Source: Shinella zoogloeoides (GTDB lineage Bacteria; Pseudomonadota; Alphaproteobacteria; Rhizobiales; Rhizobiaceae). From it: DNA of 64,000 nt. Positions 1-7,048 of the stretch are shown here, one piece after another. The DNA lies in contig NZ_QNUJ01000004.1 in the NCBI RefSeq assembly GCF_003574625.1, positions 372,001-436,000 of the forward strand, written 5' to 3'. The translations under genes and the position numbers were made by a program. The notes under the pieces were generated by a model. It saw only the letters and a program-made list of their open reading frames with translations, ran no database searches and had not been told where the DNA came from. Positions within the stretch are counted from its first letter, which is position 1. Every line of letters starts with the position of its first letter.

Positions 1-40
1 GATAGCTTAAGACACGGGCCTGGGGTTCGGTCAGCTTCAT
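1..40 (-). CDS. Start of a leftward phage gene, cut by the window edge
   Basis: Only the first 13 codons are visible (reads MKLTEPQARVLSY). The ATG at 40 sits a few bases after a GGAGGAG ribosome site and overlaps the TGA of the upstream gene as ATGA, which is the usual coupling in this leftward block. Product unknown. Confidence 0.6.
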   Translation of the reverse strand, partial: MKLTEPQARVLSY

Positions 41-378
41 TCGCTTTCTCCTCCAGAAAGTGCGTTGCGGGAGGAGGGGGCGGTTCCAGTTGGTTCTGTG
101 TTGGCAATGACGAGCTGCCGCGCCTCGTGCAGGACCTCGTCCAACGGCGCGGGGCCAAATTCGTGCTCGCCGAAGCCATGGCGGTAGCCGTCGATGACAA
201 CGCGATGCTGACCGCGATCCATTCCGGTGGCCTCGAAAACCTGCCAATACAGGTTCTTTGCTCGCCGGCTGACGAACTTGCGAAAGGCTTCGATCTTGGC
301 TTGCTGATCGGCCCGTTCCTCGGCGGATGGGCCTTTCAGGGCGGCCGAGATCACCGCCATCGTCTCAGCGCTCAGCAT
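37..378 (-). CDS. Hypothetical phage protein, 113 aa
   Basis: I do not recognise a family. The start at 378 is chosen because GGAGGCGACC lies directly before the ATG; the same 10-base leader stands before the gene starting at 1002. The open frame continues 30 codons further upstream but that part looks non-coding. The middle has a charged helical segment followed by a GMDRGQHRVVIDGYRHGFG-like stretch. The first bases overlap the end of the 365-838 gene and the stop overlaps the next start, so the genes look co-transcribed leftwards. Confidence 0.6.
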   Translation of the reverse strand: MLSAETMAVISAALKGPSAEERADQQAKIEAFRKFVSRRAKNLYWQVFEATGMDRGQHRVVIDGYRHGFGEHEFGPAPLDEVLHEARQLVIANTEPTGTAPSSRNALSGGESE

Positions 379-838
379 GGTCGCCTCCGGTCGATACGTT
401 GGCGGCAATATCGTTGAGCCGGGCGGCGATGATCTTTTGAGCCTCGTCCGGCGAGTACGGGACGTCATCAGGGACGCCGATTTTCTCGATGAGGAGCCAT
501 GCCAAGACCTCCTCGGCGGCAGTCATAGGCGTGTCGCCGCCGTCTGCCATTGGCGCTGCGGCATCATACAGGCGATTGTCAGGATGGAGTGGCGCCCATC
601 CGATAACGCGCCCCCGACCTTCGCAGAAGCAATCCTGAGACCATGACCAGCCGGCGAACCTCCACTCGTCGATCTCGCTGTCCTCGAAGTTGTTGAGGCC
701 GATCGTCCACGCCTGTTCTGCATCCTCAAGCGGATGGTCGCCGTCTTCGCCGGAATAATCGACCAGTAGGCGGACAAGTGTGTTGTTCTTCGGGGCGGTA
801 TCCATCGGCAGCGCCGACGCAGGGGCCTGATTGCTCAT
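365..838 (-). CDS. Hypothetical phage protein, 157 aa
   Basis: An acidic protein with a tryptophan-rich stretch in its first half (EWRFAGWSWSQDCF around residues 58-71). The second half looks like a separate helical segment (TAAEEVLAWLLIEKIG, then SPDEAQKIIAARLNDIA). No family recognised. It overlaps the genes on both sides by 4 to 14 bases, which supports a translationally coupled leftward operon. Small accessory phage proteins of this type are common in rhizobial temperate phages; the function is unknown. Confidence 0.6.
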   Translation of the reverse strand: MSNQAPASALPMDTAPKNNTLVRLLVDYSGEDGDHPLEDAEQAWTIGLNNFEDSEIDEWRFAGWSWSQDCFCEGRGRVIGWAPLHPDNRLYDAAAPMADGGDTPMTAAEEVLAWLLIEKIGVPDDVPYSPDEAQKIIAARLNDIAANVSTGGDHAER

Positions 839-1002
839 TCGGAAACTCCCTTCACTGTCAGGGACGCAATGATTTGCTTTGCCGTCTCAGCAACTTGGAC
901 AGGCGTGAATTTCCAACCCATCTTCACAAGATGGCGCTCGGCAATCCGCAGTGCTTCGGCGTGGGTTTCGTCGCCGATGACCGGTTTCGGTTTATCGGTC
1001 AT
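835..1002 (-). CDS. Small hypothetical phage protein, 55 aa
   Basis: The start at 1002 follows the leader CCGGAGGCGACC, which is nearly identical to that of the gene at 378. The product is short and basic, with a helical AEALRIAERHLVKMGW stretch and a TPVQVAETAKQIIASL helix. No family recognised. It overlaps the end of the DfrB-like gene by 11 bases and the next gene by 4. Confidence 0.55.
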   Translation of the reverse strand: MTDKPKPVIGDETHAEALRIAERHLVKMGWKFTPVQVAETAKQIIASLTVKGVSE

Positions 1003-1558
1003 GGTCGCCTCCGGAAGATGTGGTGGCGGAACCGCTGCGCGTGGCGGCGAGGGCGCTCTCGGGGTAGATTTGCACGGAGCCGGGCTCACGTTCGCTTTCG
1101 ACTGCGTAGCCGACGGGCGTCATGGCCGTGCTGTAGAAGCCGACGATGCGACCGTTCCACGATGAGTCCTTCGTCTTGGTCACGCGGTCGCCAAGCTTGA
1201 ACTTCCGGTCCAACTCCGCGCTGTCCTCTCCTTCTCTATGGGGAGGGCAGCGCAGAGCACGCCATGCCGCTGCTGCACCGCGATCCGCAAATGATTTTGC
1301 AAGCTGAAACTGTTCGTATGTATCCTTGGTCTCGGTCACATTCTGGACGCAGGAAATCCGGTCCAGCTCTTGCGCTGCTGCGGTGAGCGCTTCTTTCCAG
1401 CTTCCCACCGGCTCTACCGGCACATCGACAAGGGCGGAGCGGAGCTTGGCGGCGTCGGCGCGCTCTTGATCGGGTAGGGCGGAGCGACGGTTCGCCGCGT
1501 TGCGCGCAAGGGCTTGGAGTGGCTTGGCAGCATAGAGGCGGAATATGGGGTGGCGCAC
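992..1558 (-). CDS. Protein with C-terminal R67/DfrB-type dihydrofolate-reductase-like domain
   Basis: The last third (residues about 123-170, bases 1049-1192) aligns without gaps to type-B dihydrofolate reductase (R67 DHFR) positions 27-74. It has GDRV, the catalytic-lysine position (K32 of R67), W38, the TP-GYAVESE strand and the active-site run VQIY (R67 66-69). By eye about 31 of 48 positions match my memory of R67. R67 is a 78-residue SH3-like tetramer with one central pore that reduces dihydrofolate with NADPH and resists trimethoprim. Here the domain is preceded by about 120 helical residues of unknown role and followed by an 18-residue tail. The start is uncertain: I use the GTG at 1558, 2 bp from the divergent ATG at 1561. 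Enzyme activity is inference. Confidence 0.75.
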   Translation of the reverse strand: MRHPIFRLYAAKPLQALARNAANRRSALPDQERADAAKLRSALVDVPVEPVGSWKEALTAAAQELDRISCVQNVTETKDTYEQFQLAKSFADRGAAAAWRALRCPPHREGEDSAELDRKFKLGDRVTKTKDSSWNGRIVGFYSTAMTPVGYAVESEREPGSVQIYPESALAATRSGSATTSSGGDHDR

Positions 1559-1560
1559 TG

Positions 1561-1761
1561 ATGACCGACCCCGCCGAGATGATCGCATGGCTTGATCGCC
1601 GTATCGCCAGTGCAAAAACATGGCTCGAAGACCATGGCCGAGGCTCCAAGAAGCCACGCCCCGAAATGGAAATCGAGACCAAGGAATACGACATCGCCCG
1701 GTTCGAAGAGATCCGCGTCGCCTATTGCCGCGCCCTTGAGAACAGGAGGGCGAGCGCATGA
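1561..1761 (+). CDS. Small hypothetical phage protein, 66 aa
   Basis: First gene of the rightward block. It is a mostly helical charged protein (MIAWLDRRIASAKTWLEDHG). No family recognised. A GGGGTGG stretch precedes the ATG; the start lies 2 bp from the likely start of the opposite gene, so both ribosome sites fall inside the other gene's leader. The stop overlaps the next start (ATGA). Confidence 0.6.
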   Translation: MTDPAEMIAWLDRRIASAKTWLEDHGRGSKKPRPEMEIETKEYDIARFEEIRVAYCRALENRRASA

Positions 1762-2021
1762 CGTGGATGGACGAAGCCCGCGCCGTCATCAGCCGCTACG
1801 ACAGCGAGATGCCCGGCACGATATCGCTTGAGGACCGCAAGCGGCATCTGCGCCAACTCTGCCCGGCGCACTTCCGCTCGACGAGTTGGGGCCGGAAGGT
1901 CTGGCCGAAGGCCTGCAAAGAGTATCTGAAGCGGTTCGAGCCGGTGGCGAAGTCCGATGCCGCGATCCCGGCCAGCCACCTTTCGCCGCTTGAGCGCTTG
2001 ATGCGGAGGGCAGGGGCATGA
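1758..2021 (+). CDS. Small hypothetical phage protein, 87 aa
   Basis: A basic protein with a helical N-terminus (DEARAVISRYDSEM) and a conserved-looking core SWGRKVWPKACKEYL. I do not recognise the family. Four-base overlaps on both sides place it in the same rightward early operon as the methyltransferase that follows. Confidence 0.6.
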   Translation: MTWMDEARAVISRYDSEMPGTISLEDRKRHLRQLCPAHFRSTSWGRKVWPKACKEYLKRFEPVAKSDAAIPASHLSPLERLMRRAGA

Positions 2022-2677
2022 GCCAGAACACCTCTTCCGCCGTGATGCAGCAGCGCACCGAGGCACACGACAGCCTCAACGACTTCCCGACCCAGCCCTG
2101 GGGAACGCGGGCACTCTGCAAGCATGTGCTCTCCGGCTGCTACCTCAAGAACAAGACGGTCTGGGAACCAACCTGCAATCGCGGGCACATGGTCGACCCT
2201 CTCGGCGAGTTTTTTTCCGAGGTATGGGCGTCCGATATCCATGACTACGGCCTTGAAGGCGCGTTCCAGCATGATTTCCTGATGCCTTTCGTGCCGCCTG
2301 TCTTCCAGCGGCCCGGCCATAGTCCCGACTGGGTTGTCGCCAACCCGCCGTTCCGCCTTGCCGAGCAGTTCATCGCCCGCGCGCTTGAGGTTGCCACCGA
2401 AGGTGTAGCGATGATCGTCCGCACCTCGTTTCTTGAGGGCGTTGGCCGCTTCGAAAACCTCTACAGCAAGCGACCGCCGAACATCGTTGCACAGTTCTCT
2501 GAGCGCATCCCTATGGTCAAAGGCCGTCTGACCGCGAGGGGATCAACCGCGACCTCCTATTGCTGGCTGGTCTGGCTCACCGGCGTGACCGGCACTAAGC
2601 TGGTGTGGATCCCGCCTTGCCGTAAGCAGCTTGAGCGTACTGAGGACTACGCGGCCTATCGCGAGGTAGCGGCATGA
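2018..2677 (+). CDS. Phage DNA adenine/cytosine-N4 methyltransferase-like protein
   Basis: The protein has motif IV NPPF (residues 109-112, in VVANPPFRLAEQF), which marks amino-methylating DNA methyltransferases. A motif-I-like WEPTCNRGHM stretch at 49-58 is the probable S-adenosylmethionine loop. At 219 aa it is a short stand-alone phage form with no recognisable target-recognition domain and no restriction partner beside it. Phages use such enzymes to mark their own DNA against host restriction; that role here is inferred. The start overlaps the preceding stop. Confidence 0.75.
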   Translation: MSQNTSSAVMQQRTEAHDSLNDFPTQPWGTRALCKHVLSGCYLKNKTVWEPTCNRGHMVDPLGEFFSEVWASDIHDYGLEGAFQHDFLMPFVPPVFQRPGHSPDWVVANPPFRLAEQFIARALEVATEGVAMIVRTSFLEGVGRFENLYSKRPPNIVAQFSERIPMVKGRLTARGSTATSYCWLVWLTGVTGTKLVWIPPCRKQLERTEDYAAYREVAA

Positions 2678-2733
2678 TCCAGCCATTTGGAAAGAGAGGC
2701 CGCATTGGCAGCCTCTCCAGATCGCTACATTCC

Positions 2734-3036
2734 TTACGCGGAAACACGTCCGCCGCCGGAGCGCGAACGGATCATCCACGGCATGACGCCGGGGGATTTC
2801 ACCAGTATGCCCTTTTTCTCTCCAAAGGAGCGGATGGCATCGCGCCCGACCTTCAACGGCTTGTGCCCGTCAAAGGCCATGTAGCAGGTCTTAAGGGCCG
2901 CCTCGTGCACGATGTCACGATCTCTTTGCGGCCATTCTTCAAGGAAGTCGATGGCGTCTTCCAAGCACGTTATCTCTCGGATCAGCTCTCTGCGTTCCTT
3001 CAGATAGACGGGCTTATCAAATACCTTCGAGTTCAT
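2734..3036 (-). CDS. DUF982 family protein
   Basis: Residues about 25-80 fit the short rhizobial DUF982 pattern: AIDFLEEWPQRDRDIVHEAA, then TCYMAFDGHKPLKVGRDAIRSF. DUF982 proteins are about 80-100 aa, of unknown function and abundant in Rhizobiales, often on plasmids and islands. The ATG at 3036 follows GTGAGGTAGAA. It lies opposite to the surrounding early operon, so it is probably separately expressed cargo. Another DUF982 gene lies at 10289. Confidence 0.7.
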   Translation of the reverse strand: MNSKVFDKPVYLKERRELIREITCLEDAIDFLEEWPQRDRDIVHEAALKTCYMAFDGHKPLKVGRDAIRSFGEKKGILVKSPGVMPWMIRSRSGGGRVSA

Positions 3037-3173
3037 TTCTACCTCACTGAAAACGTTGGTGATCAACAAGGGTGGCGTCGGAATCGAACGCCGTCCGGGA
3101 ATCTATTTTCGAGGCATGTCCGGTTCAAGATCGGGCAGCCGATCACCGTCGGAAAATTTAGCGGGGTGGCGGC

Positions 3174-3545
3174 ATGACCCTCCACCTCACCAGAGAGCAG
3201 GGCCAAGCCCTCCTGTCATCGAAGCCGAAGCGCAGCAAGTACGGCGCCAAGCGGACACTGCTCGACGGCATCTGCTTCGATAGCAAAGCCGAAGCCAACT
3301 TCTACGCCGAACTCAAGCAGCGGGAGAAGGCCGGCGAGGTAACCGACATCGACCGCCAGCGCGAGTACGACCTGATGGTCAACGGCGTGCTAGTCGCTCG
3401 GTACAGGGCCGATTTCGTATTCTTCGACCGAATCCTCCGCTCGCGCCGCGTCGTGGACGTAAAGGGCGTTGCCACCAGAGATTTTCGTCTCAAGGCCAAG
3501 CTCATGAAGGCGTGCTTCGGCATAGAGGTCGAGGTGGTCAAATGA
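3174..3545 (+). CDS. DUF1064 family PD-(D/E)xK nuclease-like phage protein
   Basis: It shows the KYGAKRTLLDGICFDSKAEA start typical of phage DUF1064 proteins, then the DFVFFD strand and VVDVKG, which together look like the acid and (D/E)xK part of a PD-(D/E)xK nuclease fold. The length (123 aa) is normal for the family. A role as recombination or junction nuclease in phage DNA replication is inference from fold and neighbours. The stop overlaps the start of the DUF1376 gene (ATGA). Confidence 0.75.
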   Translation: MTLHLTREQGQALLSSKPKRSKYGAKRTLLDGICFDSKAEANFYAELKQREKAGEVTDIDRQREYDLMVNGVLVARYRADFVFFDRILRSRRVVDVKGVATRDFRLKAKLMKACFGIEVEVVK

Positions 3546-4396
3546 GCAACCGCGCCTGGATGCCGCTCCACATCGCTGACTATCTCGCTGACACAGGCCA
3601 CCTGACGGCAACCGAGCACGGCGCCTACCTGCTGATGATCATGCACTATTGGCAGAACGGGAGCTTGCCGGCGAACGAGCGCGTTATCGCTCGCATCGCC
3701 AAGCTGACCGTCGAGCAGTGGGAGGATAGCCGCGACATCCTGGTGATGCTTTTTGGCCCCGGCTGGACGCACAAACGCATCGATGCGGAATTGTCGAAGG
3801 CCGACGAGATCATCGAGAAGCGTCGCTCGGCCGCAGAGGCGCGGCACGGAAAGGGGAAGAAGCAAACCCAAGATGCAAATGCAATGCATGTGCAAAGCAA
3901 TTGCAGTGATACGGGCGTGCCACCTTTAACCGATAACCTATCTGCTCCTGCTTCTGACGAAGCAGCAGCAGCCTGCGCGGGGCCTGACCTCGATCCGCAG
4001 GTGCTCGAAAGCAAATTGCGGGATGCGGCTGGCGACAAGATGCAGCCGCACGGCGGATTCGTCGTCGGCCCCGTGATGGAGCTCATCCGCCAGGGCGCTG
4101 ACATCGATCTCGACGTGCTGCCGACGGTCCGCTCCGTCGCGGCGCGGCTCGGTCGCCCGGCCAGATCCTGGGATTATTTCGTCCCGGCCATCCAGGAAGC
4201 CTTCGACAAACGGAAGGCTGCCGGCTCGTGGGAGCACCGCAGCGGAGCGCCCCCGCCGGTGAAGCCGGCCAGCCCGGCCATGCAGCGCCACGAGCGCATC
4301 CGCCAGAACCTCAAACGCGAAATCTACGGTGATGAAAATGCAGACAATGCCGGCCCTGTCATCGACCTTGCAGAGCGAGATTACCGCCCTCACTGA
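3542..4396 (+). CDS. DUF1376 (YdaU-like) phage replication protein
   Basis: The N-terminus (WMPLHIADYLADTGHLTATEHGAYLLM, about residues 6-32) is the DUF1376 signature found in phage replication proteins that resemble O-type initiators. A low-complexity linker with KGKKQTQ and alanine-rich runs follows at about 105-150, then a C-terminal helical part. The family usually sits beside a helicase loader or DnaA-like gene, as here. The start at 3542 is chosen because it couples to the upstream stop. 284 aa. Confidence 0.8.
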   Translation: MSNRAWMPLHIADYLADTGHLTATEHGAYLLMIMHYWQNGSLPANERVIARIAKLTVEQWEDSRDILVMLFGPGWTHKRIDAELSKADEIIEKRRSAAEARHGKGKKQTQDANAMHVQSNCSDTGVPPLTDNLSAPASDEAAAACAGPDLDPQVLESKLRDAAGDKMQPHGGFVVGPVMELIRQGADIDLDVLPTVRSVAARLGRPARSWDYFVPAIQEAFDKRKAAGSWEHRSGAPPPVKPASPAMQRHERIRQNLKREIYGDENADNAGPVIDLAERDYRPH

Positions 4397-4943
4397 AAAG
4401 CTTTCGGCCGCTGGCTCCGACGAGGTGGCGAAGTGCATCAATGCCCTGCTTGAGGCTGGGCTTATGATCCCGTCGGCCGTGAGCGAGAACGAGGCTATCG
4501 ACCTTTACCGCGAAGCTCTCTCCGCAACCCCGATCGAGGGGCTTCGCAAGGCCTTCATCAAGCTTAAGCGCGGCGGCTACGCGAAGCACGTCACGTTCCT
4601 GCCGAACCCGTCCGAGCTGGCGGCACTCGCCAATGCCGAAGCGGAATCGCTGCGCGCCGACCGCGCTCGGATTTCTGAGCGCGCCAGGATGGTCCGCGAG
4701 AATGCTGCCCTAGGCGTAAAGGCCGGCAAGCACGTCATGCTCAAGAACATCACGACCGACGCTCGGCTGCGCGCCGAAGAGCTTTCGCTTCTCGGCTGGT
4801 ATCTCGTGGACAACTGCCCATCGCAAGAAAGCTGGGTCGGGCGCGTGAAGAAAGGCCTTCCGGTCGGCGCTGTATTTCTGTGGGCCATAGGTGAAATCTG
4901 GGCTCCTCCGGCGGCGCAGGAATCAGGTAGGGCAGCAGCATGA
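4332..4943 (+). CDS. Hypothetical phage protein, 203 aa
   Basis: No family recognised with confidence. The first 100 residues are helical with conserved-looking [20 protein letters not shown] and [18 protein letters not shown]. This resembles phage proteins placed between initiators and DnaA-like genes, possibly helicase-loader accessories, but I cannot show it. It overlaps the DUF1376 gene by 65 bases in another frame; starts at 4329 (GTG), 4332 or 4338 are possible. Confidence 0.6.
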   Translation: MKMQTMPALSSTLQSEITALTEKLSAAGSDEVAKCINALLEAGLMIPSAVSENEAIDLYREALSATPIEGLRKAFIKLKRGGYAKHVTFLPNPSELAALANAEAESLRADRARISERARMVRENAALGVKAGKHVMLKNITTDARLRAEELSLLGWYLVDNCPSQESWVGRVKKGLPVGAVFLWAIGEIWAPPAAQESGRAAA

Positions 4944-5410
4944 ACATCCAGTTCACAGCGAAGACGTTCACCAGCGCCGCGGCGCTGATAGCCGATCATG
5001 CAGCGGTTCGCCGCCGGCTGTTCAACCCGCCAAAGCCGAAGCCGGTTATTGCTCCTCCGGTCTCTGTTGTGGTCAAGCGTCAGACCTCACGGGACGACCT
5101 GCAGCAACACGACGCGCACGTCATGGCCTATCGGCGCTGGCAGATGGTTTCCGCCAACGGACCTTGCTCTGCCCATATCCTTGAGCGCTGCGAGCAGGAG
5201 GGGATGCCATACGGACTTGTGACAGGCCCATGCCGCCAGAAGCATATTGCCCGGTTCCGGCAGAAGCTGATGTGGGAGATCAAGACGATGATCAAACCCT
5301 CGGCGAGCCTGCCGGAAATTGGCCGACTGTTCGGCGGCCGGGATCATACGACCGTTCTGCACGGCGTTCGCCAGCACGCGAAGAGGATCAGCCATGAGCC
5401 ACAAGCCTGA
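4940..5410 (+). CDS. DnaA domain-IV-like DNA-binding protein
   Basis: Residues about 121-146 ([20 protein letters not shown]) match the helix-turn-helix signature by which DnaA domain IV reads DnaA boxes. The AAA+ ATPase domain of DnaA is absent and the 156-residue protein instead has about 100 unassigned N-terminal residues. Proline-rich residues 29-44 look like a linker. It probably binds DnaA-box-like sites at the phage origin or competes with host DnaA; this is inference. The ATG overlaps the previous stop. Confidence 0.85.
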   Translation: MNIQFTAKTFTSAAALIADHAAVRRRLFNPPKPKPVIAPPVSVVVKRQTSRDDLQQHDAHVMAYRRWQMVSANGPCSAHILERCEQEGMPYGLVTGPCRQKHIARFRQKLMWEIKTMIKPSASLPEIGRLFGGRDHTTVLHGVRQHAKRISHEPQA

Positions 5411-5583
5411 CCTCCAAGCCATCAAGAGAGAGCGAACGGAGAGCGCAAGCGCCGTGAGACGGCAATCCATAGGGTTATCGACGCCTATGTACGTGGGAAG
5501 AGCCCGGATTACTGCATGCGGGAGATCTGCCAGATCATCGGACGGATTCCCCGAGGCTCGATCCTCAACGGCAAGGAGGGGTG
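5394..5583 (+). pseudogene. Small phage gene, apparently frameshifted
   Basis: From the ATG at 5394 the frame reads [13 protein letters not shown] and then loses coding character. The -1 frame reads on convincingly (ETAIHRVIDAYVRGKS, then YCMREICQIIGRIPRG) to a TGA at 5581, just before the next gene's ribosome site. The frames cross in the AGAGAGAG tract near 5426-5435. Either a one-base change broke the gene or the tract is a slippage site; the second half has no start codon of its own. No family recognised. Confidence 0.4.
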
Positions 5584-5586
5584 AGG

Positions 5587-5772
5587 ATGACGGATGGGAA
5601 GCCTGAGAGATGGCTTGAACTCATGGGACCGCATATCAGGCGTTTCGAGGTGGCGGCGAAGTTCGGACAAAGCGCTACCTACAACGCGACTGGCAGCGCA
5701 GCGATGGCCCAACTCATCAAGAAAATGGCGACGATCATCGACGAAGAGATCGACCGTCGTCGCAAACAATGA
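5587..5772 (+). CDS. Small hypothetical phage protein, 61 aa
   Basis: It starts after GGAGGGGTGAGG. The protein is helical and ends in a strongly charged tail (TIIDEEIDRRRKQ). No family recognised. It sits between the frameshifted gene and the NusG-like gene in the rightward block. Confidence 0.55.
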   Translation: MTDGKPERWLELMGPHIRRFEVAAKFGQSATYNATGSAAMAQLIKKMATIIDEEIDRRRKQ

Positions 5773-5795
5773 ACGGCGGAACACGAGGAAAAACC

Positions 5796-6443
5796 ATGAA
5801 ATCTTACTGGTACGCGGTACGAGCAAAGCCCGGCACACAGCGGATGGCAAGGCCGCTCCCGATTCCGGCGAACATCACCGAGAAGGAGAAGATCGAGGCC
5901 GAGCGTCGCAAGGGCGAAAGCATCCTTGAGCGCCAGCTTCGCCAGGAGGGCATCGACGTCTTCATGCCGTCCTACTGGATCCGGACCAAGCACCACCGGA
6001 CGAACAAGCTCATCGAGCGCCGGCAGCCTTTTCTCGTCGGCTACGCCTTCGTGCATCTGCCGCGGCTTGAGTTCGAGCGGGTGAGGGCGGTCGATGCCGT
6101 CATGTGCATGCTGGCGCCGACCAGAAGCGCCGGCCCGGTGCGCTTCCCCGAGAACATGATCGCTCAGTTCATGATGGACGAGTTCGAGGCGGACCAGGCG
6201 CACAAGCTGCAGGAATGGTCCGACATGGAGCGCCAGCGCTTCAACAAGCAGAACCATCTTCGCGGCCAGTTGAAGAAGGTGTTGCCGAAGGGCCGGAACC
6301 CGAAGACATCCCTGCGCGAACACGCGGATATGGCGATCGACCGGCTGAGCGAGGTGGTCCGTGCCCGAGTTCTGGCGATTACTGCACAACTTGATGCGCT
6401 GGAAGCCGCTGAGACGCTTGCGGAAATTGATCAGGTCGCTTAG
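5796..6443 (+). CDS. Phage-encoded NusG-like transcription factor (NGN domain)
   Basis: The N-terminus (SYWYAVRAKPGTQ) begins a NusG N-terminal (NGN) domain: about residues 3-18, an inserted charged helix, then ILERQLRQEGIDVFMPSYW and PFLVGYAFVHLP near residues 75-90. NGN domains bind the RNA-polymerase clamp and control elongation and termination. No KOW domain is visible; the second half is a charged helix. NusG paralogues usually act on the operon they belong to, and this one directly precedes an 800-base structured RNA stretch, so antitermination or RNA-linked control is attractive but inferred. The start at 5796 follows CACGAGGAAAAACC. Confidence 0.75.
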   Translation: MKSYWYAVRAKPGTQRMARPLPIPANITEKEKIEAERRKGESILERQLRQEGIDVFMPSYWIRTKHHRTNKLIERRQPFLVGYAFVHLPRLEFERVRAVDAVMCMLAPTRSAGPVRFPENMIAQFMMDEFEADQAHKLQEWSDMERQRFNKQNHLRGQLKKVLPKGRNPKTSLREHADMAIDRLSEVVRARVLAITAQLDALEAAETLAEIDQVA

Positions 6444-6569
6444 AATCACCGAAACCTTTGGTGATTTGTGGCTGTTCTGATCGCGGACCTCGATTAACGA
6501 GGGAACACTCGCCGGGCCACGGGGCGGATTTCACCGCGCCCCGCTGTTGAAGAATATTGTCATTTTTCT

Positions 6570-6646
6570 GTCGGTGTAGAGCAGCCCGGTAGCTCGCCAG
6601 CCTCATAAGCTGGAGGCCGCAGGTTCGAATCCTGCCACCGCAACCA
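6570..6646 (+). tRNA. Initiator-like tRNA-Met (CAT anticodon), phage-encoded
   Basis: The D-arm (GAGCAGCCCGGTAGCTC) is the bacterial initiator-tRNA sequence. The anticodon loop CTCATAA and T-arm GCAGG-TTCGAAT-CCTGC are regular, and CCA is encoded at 6644-6646. The stem above the anticodon is CCAGC/GCTGG, so it lacks the three G-C pairs (GGG/CCC) of true initiators. Acceptor pairs 1-72 (G-A) and 2-71 (T-C) are both mismatched; initiators mismatch only the first. Either the tRNA is decayed or it is a modified phage form. Confidence 0.8.
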
Positions 6647-6647
6647 G

Positions 6648-6754
6648 TTTGGAATGGCGGCGCTGAAGGAAGCGCGGACGTGATGAGCAATCCCCCTGCC
6701 TGCGGGTAGCCTTCTGAAAACAGGGAGCCGGTATCAAGCCCGGCCCATTCCAAA
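6648..6754 (+). ncRNA. Structured RNA unit A, tRNA-like ends
   Basis: A perfect 10-bp closing stem joins 6648-6657 (TTTGGAATGG) to 6745-6754 (CCATTCCAAA). Inside are a GCGC hairpin with 8-base loop at 6660-6675 in the D-arm position, a CCCTG/CAGGG pairing, and a GCCGG/CCGGC hairpin stacked directly on the 3' strand in the T-arm position. No normal anticodon arm can be drawn. It begins one base after the tRNA's CCA. Confidence 0.55.
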
Positions 6755-6758
6755 GCTA

Positions 6759-6853
6759 TTTGGACGATGATGTTCGGTGCTGTGCTGGGTTAGCAGCTTG
6801 CCCCTTTGGGTACAACGACCGAACATCTACAAGCGGCCCAGCGGTCGTCCAAA
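6759..6853 (+). ncRNA. Structured RNA unit B with possible pseudoknot
   Basis: The closing stem 6759-6767 with 6845-6853 is 9 bp and perfect (TTTGGACGA/TCGTCCAAA). A second perfect 10-bp helix joins 6769-6778 to 6818-6827. GCTGGG at 6784-6789, inside that helix, can pair with CCCAGC at 6837-6842 outside it, which would form a pseudoknot. It shares the TTTGGA start with unit A. Confidence 0.6.
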
Positions 6854-6858
6854 GCCCA

Positions 6859-6931
6859 TCGGGAAGGCGGGCACGGCGCGGAGCCGGTTCGCACAGGCAG
6901 ACGGAGAATGGTCCCTGCCGTTCCTTCCCGA
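6859..6931 (+). ncRNA. Structured RNA unit C
   Basis: The closing stem 6859-6867 with 6923-6931 is 9 bp and perfect (TCGGGAAGG/CCTTCCCGA). Inside are a CGGC/GCCG hairpin (6874-6886) and a long arm GGCAG-ac-GGA/TCC-CTGCC (6896-6919) with a 6-base loop. The 3' side CTGCCGTTCCTTC matches unit E at 12 of 13 bases. Confidence 0.55.
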
Positions 6932-6937
6932 CCTTGG

Positions 6938-7025
6938 AGAGCCGCGAAGACGCACATATGGGGAGTGACCCGTACTCGGCGTTGAAGCCATGGCCCGCAC
7001 ATGACGCGGGTGAAACAGCGGCACT
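6938..7025 (+). ncRNA. Structured RNA unit D, cloverleaf-like
   Basis: A weaker closing stem GCCGC/GCGGC (6941-6945 with 7018-7022, extendable past one mismatch) encloses three hairpins: GGG/CCC near 6961-6971, GGC/GCC near 6978-6989, and CCCGC/GCGGG with a 7-base loop at 6994-7010. The loop ACATGAC lacks the U33 of an anticodon loop. Confidence 0.4.
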
Positions 7026-7048
7026 GAATTCGCCGAAAGGCAAAGAAA

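Noticed and set aside
3060-3125. A reverse-strand stretch with GTTCGATTC resembling a tRNA T-loop
   Set aside because: The flanking bases do not form a T-stem and no acceptor or anticodon arm can be drawn.
2674-3177. A plus-strand frame of 167 codons coupled to the methyltransferase stop
   Set aside because: It lies opposite the DUF982 gene, which fits a known family and has a good ribosome site; the plus-strand product resembles nothing.
6648-6754. RNA unit A as an ordinary tRNA
   Set aside because: Acceptor-, D- and T-like parts can be drawn, but there is no five-pair anticodon stem with a seven-base loop, and no CCA.
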